Source of the DNA: Bacillus sp. CHD6a
GTDB lineage: Bacteria > Bacillota > Bacilli > Bacillales > Bacillaceae_I
Assembly: GCF_001293645.1 (NCBI RefSeq)
Contig: NZ_LBMD01000002.1
Coordinates: forward strand, 310,001 to 374,000
Direction of reading: 5' to 3'
DNA length: 64,000 nt
Shown: piece after piece, positions 25,582-33,969 of the stretch
Layout: every line of letters starts with the position of its first letter
Position numbering within the stretch: position 1 is the first letter of the stretch
Program-made: the position numbers and the translations under genes
Notes under the pieces: model-generated
What the model saw: only the letters and a program-made list of their open reading frames with translations
Databases searched by the model: none
What the model was told of the DNA's origin: nothing

Positions 25582-27483
25582 TTATCGTAATAATCTTAAT
25601 CCATTTAGTATAACGAGTATGGTACTGCCTTCATGGCCAATGACACCAAATGGAAGGTCAATGAATTGAAGGAAGTTGGAACTGATAAGAAGCATTATAA
25701 CAGTGATTGAGAAGATGACATTTTGTTTAATAATCTTGTTCATTCTTTTTGAAAGCTTTATGGCTTCTGCAATTTTCACTAAATCATTTTTCATCAGTAC
25801 AACATCAGCAGTTTCCAATGCTACATCTGTGCCTTCTCCCATTGCTATTCCCACATTAGCAGTTGCAAGTGCCGGTGCATCATTTATCCCGTCCCCAACC
25901 ATGCCGACCATGTTATATTCCTTTTTTAAATTTTTTACGGTCTCTACTTTTGTCTCTGGCAAGCATTCCGCAACATATTTTCCAATAGCGGCTTGTTCTG
26001 CAATGGCCGCCGCTGTGCGTTCACTATCACCAGTAATCATAATGGTCTGAACTTGAAGAGTACGAAGTAGCTGGATAGCTTCTACTGTTTCTTTACGAAT
26101 AACATCTTTTAATGCCAGAATGCCGACAATTCCTGCTTCATCTTTTACATAAACGATCGATTTTCCTTCATTGGTGAAGGATCCTGCAATCCCATCGCCA
26201 AACATTTTGGCAGTATCAGCGCCAACAAATTCTGCTTTGCCGACAAGATATTCCTTTTCATGTAAGTTTCCTTTTACTCCCCAGCCTGCTTTATCATCCA
26301 AGTGATCCGGACGTATTAGCGGTTTAGGGCTATTCTTTCGGGCGTAGGCTGTGATTGCTTGTGCCAGCGGGTGGTTAGAGTAGCTTTCAATGGAACCGAC
26401 AATAAATAAGAATTCGTCCTCTGTTATATTTTCGCGGACTATCACGTCTGTTACTTCAGGCTTGCCTTTCGTTAGCGTCCCTGTTTTATCAAAAGCGATG
26501 GCTTTCAGATGACTTAAATTCTCCAAGTGAACACCGCCTTTAAACAAGATTCCTTTGCGCGCCCCATTAGAGATAGCCGACAATGTTGCGGGCATAATGG
26601 AAGCAACTAGTGCACAAGGAGAAGCAACAACAAGTAGGATCATCGCCCGGTAAAAGGTTTCGTTCCAGCTCCATCCGAGGATGAAATGGGGAAGAACCAT
26701 CATGACGGCAACAACGCCAAGGACAATCTTCACATACGGTCCTTCAAAACGTTCCAAAAATTGCTGAGAAGGAGATTTTTCACTTTGAGCATTTTGGACA
26801 AGATTGATAATTTTTTGGAACAAGGTTTCTGTAGAAAGCTTGGTGACCTCCACCACTATTGAGCCGTTAACGTTCATGGTTCCAGCATAGACTCCATCAC
26901 CATGTTTTTTTTCAAGAGGGATTGATTCGCCGGTGATGGCAGATTCATCTATAGCGGATTCCCCTCTGACTATGTTTCCGTCAGTTGGAATACGTTCCCC
27001 AGGTTTAACAAGTACATGGTCACCTATGGCAAGGTTAGAAATATGCACTCGTTCTTCTTTGTTGTCCATTATTCTTAACGCTTCCTCAGGCTGAATGTCC
27101 ATGAGGGCGGAAATTTCTTTTTGACTCCGGTTCATTGTGTATGTTTCTAAAGCGCCACTAAGTGCAAAAATAAAGATAAGTATGGCGCCTTCCATCCAAT
27201 ACCCGATTATAGCAGCACCAATGGCTGCAATGATCATCAGCATTTCTACATTCAGTTCTTTTTCTTCGATGGTATCTTGTATGCCTTCTTTTGCTTTAAA
27301 GTACCCACCAATCAAAAACGAAAGAATGAAAATAGGAACAGCAACGGATTGGATATCAAACTTTAATAATAACCACCCTGTAAAAATTAGTACCCCTGAA
27401 GTTATGGCAAATAGTAGTTCGATATGAGTGGTGAACCTGGTGAGAACTGTTTCTTTTTGTAGGTTTTCTGTTATATCATTCAT
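25582..27483 (-). CDS. zosA: P1B-type heavy-metal ATPase, ZosA-like
   Basis: This 633-residue transporter has the P-type hallmarks TGES, DKTGTLTKGKPE (phosphorylation Asp), and GDGINDAPAL. The membrane metal site is SPC (VVASPCALVAS) instead of CPC, and there is no N-terminal metal-binding domain, as in B. subtilis ZosA (YkvW), a zinc importer induced by peroxide. GGAGG precedes the ATG at 27483. A PerR-box-like 15-mer lies 131 bases upstream. The SPC motif also fits cobalt/iron P1B-4 exporters, so zinc is inferred from the homologue. Confidence 0.92.
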   Translation of the reverse strand: MNDITENLQKETVLTRFTTHIELLFAITSGVLIFTGWLLLKFDIQSVAVPIFILSFLIGGYFKAKEGIQDTIEEKELNVEMLMIIAAIGAAIIGYWMEGAILIFIFALSGALETYTMNRSQKEISALMDIQPEEALRIMDNKEERVHISNLAIGDHVLVKPGERIPTDGNIVRGESAIDESAITGESIPLEKKHGDGVYAGTMNVNGSIVVEVTKLSTETLFQKIINLVQNAQSEKSPSQQFLERFEGPYVKIVLGVVAVMMVLPHFILGWSWNETFYRAMILLVVASPCALVASIMPATLSAISNGARKGILFKGGVHLENLSHLKAIAFDKTGTLTKGKPEVTDVIVRENITEDEFLFIVGSIESYSNHPLAQAITAYARKNSPKPLIRPDHLDDKAGWGVKGNLHEKEYLVGKAEFVGADTAKMFGDGIAGSFTNEGKSIVYVKDEAGIVGILALKDVIRKETVEAIQLLRTLQVQTIMITGDSERTAAAIAEQAAIGKYVAECLPETKVETVKNLKKEYNMVGMVGDGINDAPALATANVGIAMGEGTDVALETADVVLMKNDLVKIAEAIKLSKRMNKIIKQNVIFSITVIMLLISSNFLQFIDLPFGVIGHEGSTILVILNGLRLLR

Positions 27484-27613
27484 ATTTTCTAACCTCCTAA
27501 TTGAGAAAAATAATCAACATCATTACCCTTATAAAAATGTTGAAAGCTGCCATCTGTGTGATAGCAGCAACACTTAAAAAGAGACTTTCCTAATGAGATT
27601 AATTATCAACAAA

Positions 27614-27628
27614 TTATAATTATTATTA
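27614..27628 (-). promoter_or_regulatory. PerR-box-like operator upstream of zosA
   Basis: TTATAATTATTATTA matches the PerR consensus TTATAATNATTATAA at 14 of 15 positions, counting the free central base. The surroundings are very AT-rich, which raises the chance level. Its position in the zosA-to-DMT divergent spacer and the known PerR control of zosA support it. Confidence 0.55.
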
Positions 27629-27751
27629 ATTAGTTATTATTATAGATTAATAATTTGTAGATTACCAGTATTTTTTCTTTTCCAAGACTATACAGTATGT
27701 AAGATGTAATTCTTGTGTGTATAATGTAGCTTGGAGAGAAGGTGAATAGCC

Positions 27752-28705
27752 GTGAAAGCAGAAAAATTTTTTACAAGCAGGCTTGGTATCATTGCTGCGG
27801 CGATGTGTGCGACATTTCTGTGGGGCAGTGCATTTCCTGCCATTAAACTAAGTTATACGGCTTTAGATATAGGAGCGAGTGATTATGATAAGCAGCTTTT
27901 ATTTGCTGGCTATCGATTTTTCCTCGCGGGTGTTATGATCTTTCTATTTTTTACCCTATTGAACCAACCGCTAAAACTGAGAAGAGCGACGATCATTCCA
28001 TTGGCACAATTAGGGTTAGTACAGACGTTTTTACAATATTTATTGTTCTACTTTGGCTTAAGTTATTCAACGGGAATGCAGGGAGCGGTTATTGCTGGAA
28101 CGGCTTCGTTTTTTCAAATACTGTTTGCTCATTTTTTATATGCCGATGATTCCTTGTCTGTCAGGAAATGGATTGGTATAGCATTGGGGTTTGGCGGCGT
28201 GTTGGTGGTTAATTTACCAAAAGCCGGTGCTGGTGTTCAATTTGGAATAGGGGAGTTACTTCTTTTGCTGGCGATGATGGCTTCTGCTTATGGAAATATT
28301 ATGGCAAAAGAACGCGCGGGATCCATGAATGTGTCCTATCTAACGGCGTATCAAATGTTGTTCGGGTCGGTAGGATTAATTGTCGTTGGGGGAGTAAGCG
28401 CAGGGTTTCTTCCATTTGCCTTTGATGGGTACACACTGTTGCTTGTGGTCTATCTTGCATTTTTATCCGCAGCAGGCTTTATACTGTGGAACAACGTAAT
28501 GAAATATAACAAGGTTGGTAAAGTGTCGATGTACCTTTTCCTCGTACCTGTTTTTGGTGTAATGCTATCTGGTATGTTTTTAGGTGAAGTTATGCACTAT
28601 TCCATATTGATTGGCTTAATGCTTGTGGTGGTAGGTATTATTATTGTTAATGGACAGAAAAAAGCAAAAGTAACACAAAATGAAAAACTGCAACCTTCCG
28701 CTTAA
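27752..28705 (+). CDS. DMT-superfamily (EamA) transporter
   Basis: A 317-residue, ten-helix drug/metabolite transporter made of two EamA halves: TFLWGSAFPAIKLSY opens the first and AYGNIMAKERAG the second. These proteins export amino acids, metabolites or drugs; the substrate cannot be read. The start is GTG at 27752 with GAGAGAAGG upstream. It is divergent from zosA, and a terminator overlaps its last codons. A zinc or redox connection through the shared spacer is possible but not shown. Confidence 0.88.
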   Translation: MKAEKFFTSRLGIIAAAMCATFLWGSAFPAIKLSYTALDIGASDYDKQLLFAGYRFFLAGVMIFLFFTLLNQPLKLRRATIIPLAQLGLVQTFLQYLLFYFGLSYSTGMQGAVIAGTASFFQILFAHFLYADDSLSVRKWIGIALGFGGVLVVNLPKAGAGVQFGIGELLLLLAMMASAYGNIMAKERAGSMNVSYLTAYQMLFGSVGLIVVGGVSAGFLPFAFDGYTLLLVVYLAFLSAAGFILWNNVMKYNKVGKVSMYLFLVPVFGVMLSGMFLGEVMHYSILIGLMLVVVGIIIVNGQKKAKVTQNEKLQPSA

Positions 28706-28728
28706 TGTGGGAGGGGTGCAGTTTTTCT
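28682..28728 (+). terminator. Terminator of the DMT transporter gene
   Basis: GAAAAACTGCA pairs with TGCAGTTTTTC, with extra CCTTCC / GGGAGG pairing inside. The left arm is in the coding sequence. Confidence 0.8.
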
Positions 28729-28747
28729 GTTTAGGTGGGGCTCCTCT

Positions 28748-28897
28748 TTAGAGACTTTGATGAATCATCATTTGTTCGTAAACATTATTGTATAAATGCT
28801 CGATGTCGGCATCTGTCATAAAAGCAAGTGACTCACGATCTGCCTTCTTCATCACTTCAATAAAATTAATCATGTTTTTACGTTCCTGTCTGCTCAT
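28748..28897 (-). CDS. BH0509 family small protein
   Basis: A 49-residue protein, MSRQERKNMINFIEVMKKA at the start and MTDADIEHLYNNVYEQM near the end. This is the BH0509 pattern: MSR-ER, a short helix, then T/D-D-E/I-L/I-x-Y. GGAGGAG precedes the ATG by about 9 bases. It is monocistronic on the minus strand. The function is unknown; a distant relative is at 21818. Confidence 0.75.
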   Translation of the reverse strand: MSRQERKNMINFIEVMKKADRESLAFMTDADIEHLYNNVYEQMMIHQSL

Positions 28898-29140
28898 GTT
28901 ATCTTCTCCTCCTTTGTATTAGTACAGTGTATGTTCTATTGATATTATTATATAACAGAATATTTAGAAATGGAACAACTTTTTGAAATTTTTTTAAAAA
29001 AAGGGTCAGACCCCTTTGTGTCGCGGTAATGAGGTAATATGTCAAAGGGGAAGGTAGTGGGAAAAGGAGTGTATTGCAAAAGTTAGTGGTGTGGTAGGAT
29101 TGAAAATTAGATAGAGTTTTTTGAGTTAGGAGGAAAATGT

Positions 29141-29605
29141 ATGGTGAATGTTACAACGGAAATTATCATTAACTGTTCAAAGATGAAGGTGGCGGAATAT
29201 GCGGCAAATCCGGATCATGCACCAGTTTGGTATGATAATATCGATTCATCGGAATGGATGACACCTAAACCTTTGCAGTTAGGTTCGCAGGTTGCGTTTC
29301 GAGCAAAATTTCTGGGCAAGGAGCTCGCGTACATATATGAAATTGTTGAATTCATATCGGGTGAAAAATTAACAATGAAAACTGTACAAGGTCCATTCCC
29401 AATGGAAACGACGTATACATGGACTGCAATAAATATCAATACAACTAAGATGACCCTGCAAAACAAGGGAGAGCCAAAGGGCTTTTCCAAATTGTTTTCA
29501 CCTGTTATGGCAACCATGATGAAAAAGGCAAACGACAAGGATTTGAAGAAAATTAAGGGGATTTTGGAAAACCAATATATTCTGGGACAGGAAAAAGGAG
29601 ACTAA
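29141..29605 (+). CDS. SRPBCC-superfamily protein
   Basis: A 154-residue single-domain protein of the START/SRPBCC (polyketide cyclase-like) fold, with the typical opening TTEIIINCSKMKVAEYAANP and WYDNIDSSEW. Such proteins bind hydrophobic ligands in a deep pocket; the ligand is unknown. AGGAGG precedes the ATG at 29141. A 46-residue cysteine-rich gene begins only 2 bases after its stop, so the two are cotranscribed and probably translationally linked. Confidence 0.85.
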   Translation: MVNVTTEIIINCSKMKVAEYAANPDHAPVWYDNIDSSEWMTPKPLQLGSQVAFRAKFLGKELAYIYEIVEFISGEKLTMKTVQGPFPMETTYTWTAININTTKMTLQNKGEPKGFSKLFSPVMATMMKKANDKDLKKIKGILENQYILGQEKGD

Positions 29606-29607
29606 TA

Positions 29608-29748
29608 ATGTTTTTCAAAAAGACATGTTATTTTTGTAAGAAAAAAATAAGAACCTATTTTACTTACAAAGAAAAAAACAAAAAGATTTACTGCTGTCAG
29701 CTTTGCAAAGCCTATGCAAATAGGAGAGCGTTTGTCCCATATAAATAA
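29608..29748 (+). CDS. 46-residue cysteine-rich (zinc-ribbon-like) protein
   Basis: The frame MFFKKTCYFCKKKIRT... carries CYFC, then CCQLC about 20 residues later, an arrangement expected for one zinc knuckle pair. It is strongly basic and ends FVPYK. GGAG lies 7-8 bases before the ATG, within the end of the SRPBCC gene. A terminator follows at 29816. No named family is recognised; RNA or protein binding is only a guess. Confidence 0.7.
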   Translation: MFFKKTCYFCKKKIRTYFTYKEKNKKIYCCQLCKAYANRRAFVPYK

Positions 29749-29815
29749 GTCTATCAAATCGCTGCTTACATTTATTATTTATTACCCACCATCTTTTACA
29801 GTTTACGCCTGCTAA

Positions 29816-29853
29816 AAACACCTGTTGTCCTTTTAAGAGGACAACAGGTGTTT
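29816..29853. terminator. Bidirectional terminator
   Basis: AAACACCTGTTGTCC pairs perfectly with GGACAACAGGTGTTT around an 8-base loop. Confidence 0.85.
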
Positions 29854-29917
29854 ATCTATAAATCATTATTATTAATGAGATTACGTGGAGGATGCAAGGG
29901 GGGGTTATAATAACGAT

Positions 29918-31081
29918 TTAACCTTTTACCGCAACAAGCCCACGCTCTCCAAAAGTGTAAGTCAATAAAAATATAATAAATAGTAAAAAACTAATGATAT
30001 GAAAAAAGCTGATATCCGAAAAGAACTGTATAAAAAGTCCTCCAAAGAATGGCCCGCCTAGACTACCAATACTAAAGGCAATTCCACACATAAGGTTACC
30101 AGTAGGGAGAAGGTTCTTCGGCATAAGGTCTGTCATATAGCTGATGCCAAGAGAGAAAGTCGAACCCACGAGCATTCCTGCGATGAAGATGCATACCGCC
30201 AAGGCGATGAATGTACCTTCGAGGAAACTCGCTGTTACAAAACTTAAGCAACCTAGGGAAAGAATGACCAGTAAGATATTCCGACGACCAAATTTGTCGC
30301 TCAATATCCCAAGAGGCAACTGAAAAACAATCCCACCGATAGCAAAGGAAGCAAGTAACACAGAAACATTTCCAACCTCAATTCCAGTCCTCAAAGCGTA
30401 TATAGGGAAACTTCCGTTCAGCGAAGCTTCCAGAAAACCATAGCCTAAAGGCGGTAGGAATGCAATCCAACCGTATTTCCAGGCTTTACGAAAACGTTTG
30501 ATGGTTTCGATGAAGGAATTCACTCCAAGTTCTTGTTCTGGATGCTCATTTTTCAGGAAAAATAAGAACAGCCAGCCTATCAAACAAAGAAAGGAAGATA
30601 CGATAAAAGGTAGGGCCTGGTTGATTTCCACCAAAGGAGTCATAAGAGGCCCAGTGGCAAAACCAATTCCAAAAAACACGCCATATAGAGAAATATTTCG
30701 GCCCCGTACATTTTCAGCCGAAAACGATGTAATCCAAGTTTGGGTTGCAAAGTGCAAGGCATGGTCCCCAATTCCAATCAGCAACCGCAATACAAACCAG
30801 AACCAAAAGCTCTGCCATATTGGAAAAAGTGCAAGGGAGACAACAACTAGAAAACCGCCGACCAATATTACTGGACGGTAGCCATATTTACGTAAGGGTT
30901 GTTCCATAAAAGGGGATGCAAGCAATATTCCTATATATAAGGCTGTGGCGTTTAGTCCATTTAAAGTAGAAGATATGCCACTATGTTCAAATATGACAGC
31001 AATTAAAGGTAGCAGCATTCCTTGGCTAAAGCCAGAAACTGCTACAATGGATACAAGAATCCAAAAACGAAAACGATTCAT
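29918..31081 (-). CDS. yfkF: Major facilitator superfamily transporter (YfkF-like)
   Basis: A 387-residue, 12-helix MFS permease. Visible marks are the loop 2-3 region MEQPLRKYGYRPVILVGG and the equivalent second-half loop GILSDKFGRRNILLVI. The size and surroundings fit B. subtilis YfkF. The start at 31081 (MNRFRFW) has GAGGTTGC upstream; an in-frame TTG at 31090 would add three residues. The substrate is unknown; multidrug or metabolite export is usual. Confidence 0.86.
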   Translation of the reverse strand: MNRFRFWILVSIVAVSGFSQGMLLPLIAVIFEHSGISSTLNGLNATALYIGILLASPFMEQPLRKYGYRPVILVGGFLVVVSLALFPIWQSFWFWFVLRLLIGIGDHALHFATQTWITSFSAENVRGRNISLYGVFFGIGFATGPLMTPLVEINQALPFIVSSFLCLIGWLFLFFLKNEHPEQELGVNSFIETIKRFRKAWKYGWIAFLPPLGYGFLEASLNGSFPIYALRTGIEVGNVSVLLASFAIGGIVFQLPLGILSDKFGRRNILLVILSLGCLSFVTASFLEGTFIALAVCIFIAGMLVGSTFSLGISYMTDLMPKNLLPTGNLMCGIAFSIGSLGGPFFGGLFIQFFSDISFFHIISFLLFIIFLLTYTFGERGLVAVKG

Positions 31082-31231
31082 AAGATGCAACCTCGAAATG
31101 TTAGTATTTTTCCACCCCTAATTCTACCTAACTTATACCGATTTTGGAATGGATAAAATGTAGCAGACAAAAAACTGGCAAGGTTATTTGGAGATTTGCT
31201 ATTCTAAGTGTAAGAAGGAGATGACAACCAA

Positions 31232-31612
31232 ATGGAATTTAAAATGAGAGAAGTCGGTTTTAAAACGAACCTAGAATACGGAGAGTTACACGTTGCCGGG
31301 GATGAGCAATACGGTTTCCGTCCGTATCAGTTGATGGTATCTTCCATCGCAGTTTGCAGTGGCGGCGTTCTAAAAAGTATCCTGAAAAAGAAGCGCATGG
31401 AAATTGAGGATATCACGATTAATGCAGATGTTACACGTAACGAAAATGAAGCGAACCGAATTGAGAAAATACATATTCATTACACGATTAAAGGACAAGA
31501 CCTGGTGGAGAGCAAAATTGAGTCTGCCATCGAGCTTGCCAGCAAGAACTGTCCGATGGTTCAATCTGTAAAGGGCAGCATTGAAATTGAAGAGTCATTT
31601 GAATTGGTTTGA
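31232..31612 (+). CDS. OsmC/Ohr-family protein
   Basis: A 126-residue OsmC-fold protein. OsmC and Ohr reduce organic peroxides using two conserved cysteines; here they appear as VCSGGVL (about residue 48) and KNCPMVQS (about 110), the expected spacing. GAAGGAG precedes the ATG. It is transcribed alone, divergent from the MFS gene, with a terminator downstream. Whether it acts on peroxides or belongs to the less characterised YmaD/YhfA group is open. Confidence 0.88.
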   Translation: MEFKMREVGFKTNLEYGELHVAGDEQYGFRPYQLMVSSIAVCSGGVLKSILKKKRMEIEDITINADVTRNENEANRIEKIHIHYTIKGQDLVESKIESAIELASKNCPMVQSVKGSIEIEESFELV

Positions 31613-31622
31613 TATATTTTGA

Positions 31623-31657
31623 AGTACTATCCACTTGGTTGGATAGTGCTTTTTTTA
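31623..31657 (+). terminator. Terminator of the OsmC gene
   Basis: AGTACTATCCA pairs with TGGATAGTGCT around CTTGGT-like turn, followed by seven T. Confidence 0.85.
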
Positions 31658-31773
31658 GTTGTGGGTTAGGGTTGGATAATTGATCCTTTTTGATTAAGGA
31701 GGAATCTCAAAAAATGGGGTTGAATTTGCACAAAATCAGCAAAAACACATGTTTTTATCCATCTCCAAATGTG

Positions 31774-31981
31774 TTCGGTCATTAAGGGCCGTGGTTCGGA
31801 CATTTTACTCGTATTTAGGCAAGGGGTTCGGACAATTGAGGGTGAGGTTTGGTCAATTTTTCCCCACCTTTGGACACTCAAAAATTTCGTTCGGTCATTT
31901 AACGTCAATCTTCGGTCAACTTCGCCAAATCTTTGGTCAAAATCGCGGAAACTTCGGTCAAAAAACCTAAATCTTCGGACA
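31774..31981. repeat. 21-bp-periodic array of TTYGGWCA
   Basis: The 8-mer TTCGGTCA, or a close variant, occurs at 31774 and 31795, then at 31827, 31848, 31869, 31890, 31911, 31932, 31953 and 31974. The last eight are spaced by exactly 21 bases, and so are the first two. The 13 bases between motifs are not conserved. Between 31658 and 32120 no convincing gene exists; the open frames across the array are periodic artefacts. Confidence 0.88.
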
Positions 31982-32120
31982 AATAAACTTGCGACACAAA
32001 TCCAAAGCACCAAAATCCCACTAAACACTTTCCTACGGGTATTTTCATAAACTAACTATCAATATAAAAAAGGAAAATTTTATAATATATAGAATACAAA
32101 CAGAAGAGGGTGCAAACACA

Positions 32121-32867
32121 ATGATAATTCTAAAATCAGAAAGAGAAATAGAAGCGATAGCAAAAGCGGGAAAACTCCTGGCTGCCTGTCACAAGCGATT
32201 GAGAAAAAAAGTTAAACCCGGAATAACCACCATGGAGATTGATAAATATGTGGACGCATTTTTAAAAAAGAATAGTGCCAAATCGGAACAATACGGTTAC
32301 AAGGGATACCAGTTTGCGACATGTGCTTCCATTAATGATGAGATTTGTCATGGATTCCCGAGGGAGACATCTCTAAAAAAAGGAGATCTTGTCACGATTG
32401 ATATGGTAGTAAATCTCCATGGAGCACTAGCAGATTCGGCATGGACCTATGCAGTTGGTGAGGTAAGTGATGCGGCCAAAAAACTGATGGATGTGACGAA
32501 ACAATCCTTATATCTAGGAATTGAACAGGCTGTAGTCGGAAACAGAGTGGGCGATATTGGTTATGCAATCCAAACATACGTAGAAAAAAAAGGCTATTCA
32601 GTAGTTCGTGATTTCACTGGACACGGGATTGGCAAAAACATTCATGAAGGACCGCAAGTTTTTCACTTTGGATCTCCGGGTCGGGGCGTTCGTTTAAAGG
32701 AAGGAATGGTCATCACCATTGAACCAATGGTAAACGAAGGAAACTGGCAGAGTAAGATGGACGATAATCGATGGACGGCTAGGACAGTGGACGGAAAGCT
32801 TTCTGCACAATATGAACATACCATTGCCATCACAAAGAATGGGCCTGTTATTTTGACTGAGCAATAG
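32121..32867 (+). CDS. map: Methionine aminopeptidase, type I
   Basis: This 248-residue enzyme removes the initiator methionine from nascent proteins. The five metal ligands can be placed: Asp in VTIDMVVNLHG, Asp in ALADSAW, His in TGHGIGKNIHE, Glu in TIEPMV and Glu in YEHTIAI. It resembles the second Bacillus enzyme YflG rather than the ribosomal-operon Map, judged by location outside the ribosomal cluster. AGAGGGTG precedes the ATG. The next gene starts 16 bases after the stop, so they may form an operon. Confidence 0.93.
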   Translation: MIILKSEREIEAIAKAGKLLAACHKRLRKKVKPGITTMEIDKYVDAFLKKNSAKSEQYGYKGYQFATCASINDEICHGFPRETSLKKGDLVTIDMVVNLHGALADSAWTYAVGEVSDAAKKLMDVTKQSLYLGIEQAVVGNRVGDIGYAIQTYVEKKGYSVVRDFTGHGIGKNIHEGPQVFHFGSPGRGVRLKEGMVITIEPMVNEGNWQSKMDDNRWTARTVDGKLSAQYEHTIAITKNGPVILTEQ

Positions 32868-32883
32868 AAAGGGGAGCAAAAAA

Positions 32884-33609
32884 TTGATTAATAGATGGAA
32901 TGATTTAAAGGTCTATGAGTGGATAGAAAAAGAAAGGGTAGACGTTGACCTCCAAAATTGGAATGGCGGCAGAGTCGGTAATCTGATTCCCAATGGCTAT
33001 ACCCACTACTGCAAAATCATGAATTCGACTTTTTATCGAGACCAAGGTATCCAAGATGAGACACTTTTCTGGAGTCAGTTCCATCCACTTGACCATGAAA
33101 TAGAGATCGATTTAGGGGAAGGAATTACTCTAAAGGAACTCGCAAAAAAGTACAGTATCGCATATGACAAAAATATCAGCAGCCATGCAATAGCCAAAAA
33201 GCTTGGCGGCAGTCCAAGGTATTTAATTTATCCTGATGAAGGTCGTATCAATCTAGATGTACTGAAGGAAATGACCAAGGTATTGGCACCCTTCGCGAAT
33301 AATAAAACATGTTATTTCTTTTATCATATTATGAAGCTAATTGGCAGGATCCCGGAAGATGAAGTGGAAAACGGGCATCTGTATACAGGAAAACTCAGCG
33401 ATATATATACTATTTATAACAAGGGGGAATTGGACGGCCTGGCATCCCCTACATATTGGTGGCCCGAAGATCGCAGCTGGTGCGTGTCCACCGACTATGA
33501 CCTTGATTTCACGATTTTCGGAGGTAACAAACAACTATTTGATGCATTAATGTTCAATGATAAGTTGGAATGTATAGAAGTAGACTTGGAAACTAGGATT
33601 GATGAATAA
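32884..33609 (+). CDS. Soluble protein of unknown function
   Basis: A 241-residue protein without signal peptide or membrane segment. It is rich in Trp/Tyr/Asp and contains YWWPEDRSWCVSTDYDLDF near residue 200. No catalytic motif or named domain is recognised. GGGGAGC precedes a TTG start at 32884, 16 bases after the methionine aminopeptidase gene. The C-terminal segment (FGGNKQLFDALM) resembles a motif I associate with uncharacterised Bacillus proteins only. Confidence 0.75.
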   Translation: MINRWNDLKVYEWIEKERVDVDLQNWNGGRVGNLIPNGYTHYCKIMNSTFYRDQGIQDETLFWSQFHPLDHEIEIDLGEGITLKELAKKYSIAYDKNISSHAIAKKLGGSPRYLIYPDEGRINLDVLKEMTKVLAPFANNKTCYFFYHIMKLIGRIPEDEVENGHLYTGKLSDIYTIYNKGELDGLASPTYWWPEDRSWCVSTDYDLDFTIFGGNKQLFDALMFNDKLECIEVDLETRIDE

Positions 33610-33649
33610 AATTGTATAGCCTTTATGCTAGAGTAATATGCGGCAACCT

Positions 33650-33798
33650 TGTTGATGGGAGTGGAAGGCGCGTAGACTCCTCGAAAATGCTAACGCATTT
33701 TCTTCGTGCGATGAGTCGCTGCCGTAGCCTTCCTTGTCCTGCCCGAGGAAGCTCTCGGACCGCCCGCGGAAAGCGAAACGCCTGGAACGAAGATTAAT
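33650..33798 (-). repeat. Family B repeat with internal change
   Basis: A reverse-orientation copy: GTTGATGGGAGTGGAAGGCG at the left and CGCCTGGAACGAAGATTAAT at the right. The middle differs from other copies by an AT-rich inserted hairpin (AAAATGC-TAAC-GCATTTT). Confidence 0.8.
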
Positions 33799-33843
33799 CG
33801 ATACATGTTATAACTAAAATGGTTAATAGTTTCTAGGTTTGTT

Positions 33844-33868
33844 AACCACTCTCCCCGAGTGGTTTTTT
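33844..33868 (+). terminator. Terminator upstream of the mur operon
   Basis: AACCACTC pairs with GAGTGGTT around TCCCC, followed by TTTT. Confidence 0.85.
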
Positions 33869-33873
33869 AGAAC

Positions 33874-33939
33874 CATTATTGAAATTTAATTTCAATAATG
33901 AAAAAAATCGTTGACACTAAAAATCAGAAAATTTATACT
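33874..33939 (+). promoter_or_regulatory. mur operon promoter and palindromic operator
   Basis: A perfect inverted repeat of 12 bp with a 3-bp centre (CATTATTGAAAT-TTA-ATTTCAATAATG) spans 33874-33900. Ten bases later TTGACA (33911) and TATACT (33934) stand 17 bases apart, a consensus sigma-A promoter. The start codon is at 33970. The palindrome is the natural site for the RpiR-type regulator encoded second in the operon. Placement just upstream of -35 would also suit an activator. Confidence 0.72.
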
Positions 33940-33969
33940 TATATTAATAAAAGTGTTAGGGGATTAACA

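Noticed and set aside
28998-29070. Terminator or small RNA around GGGTCAGACCC
   Set aside because: The palindrome is short and lacks a T tract on the expected side. It looks like a remnant of the GGGTC-type hairpins at 8987 and 15537.
31666-32050. Three open frames on both strands
   Set aside because: The exact 21-base period is a multiple of three, so the array stays open in several frames. The encoded peptides are simple repeats (FGQLR, RFGEVDR).
33612-33797. 61-residue open frame
   Set aside because: It is contained in the reverse family B repeat.
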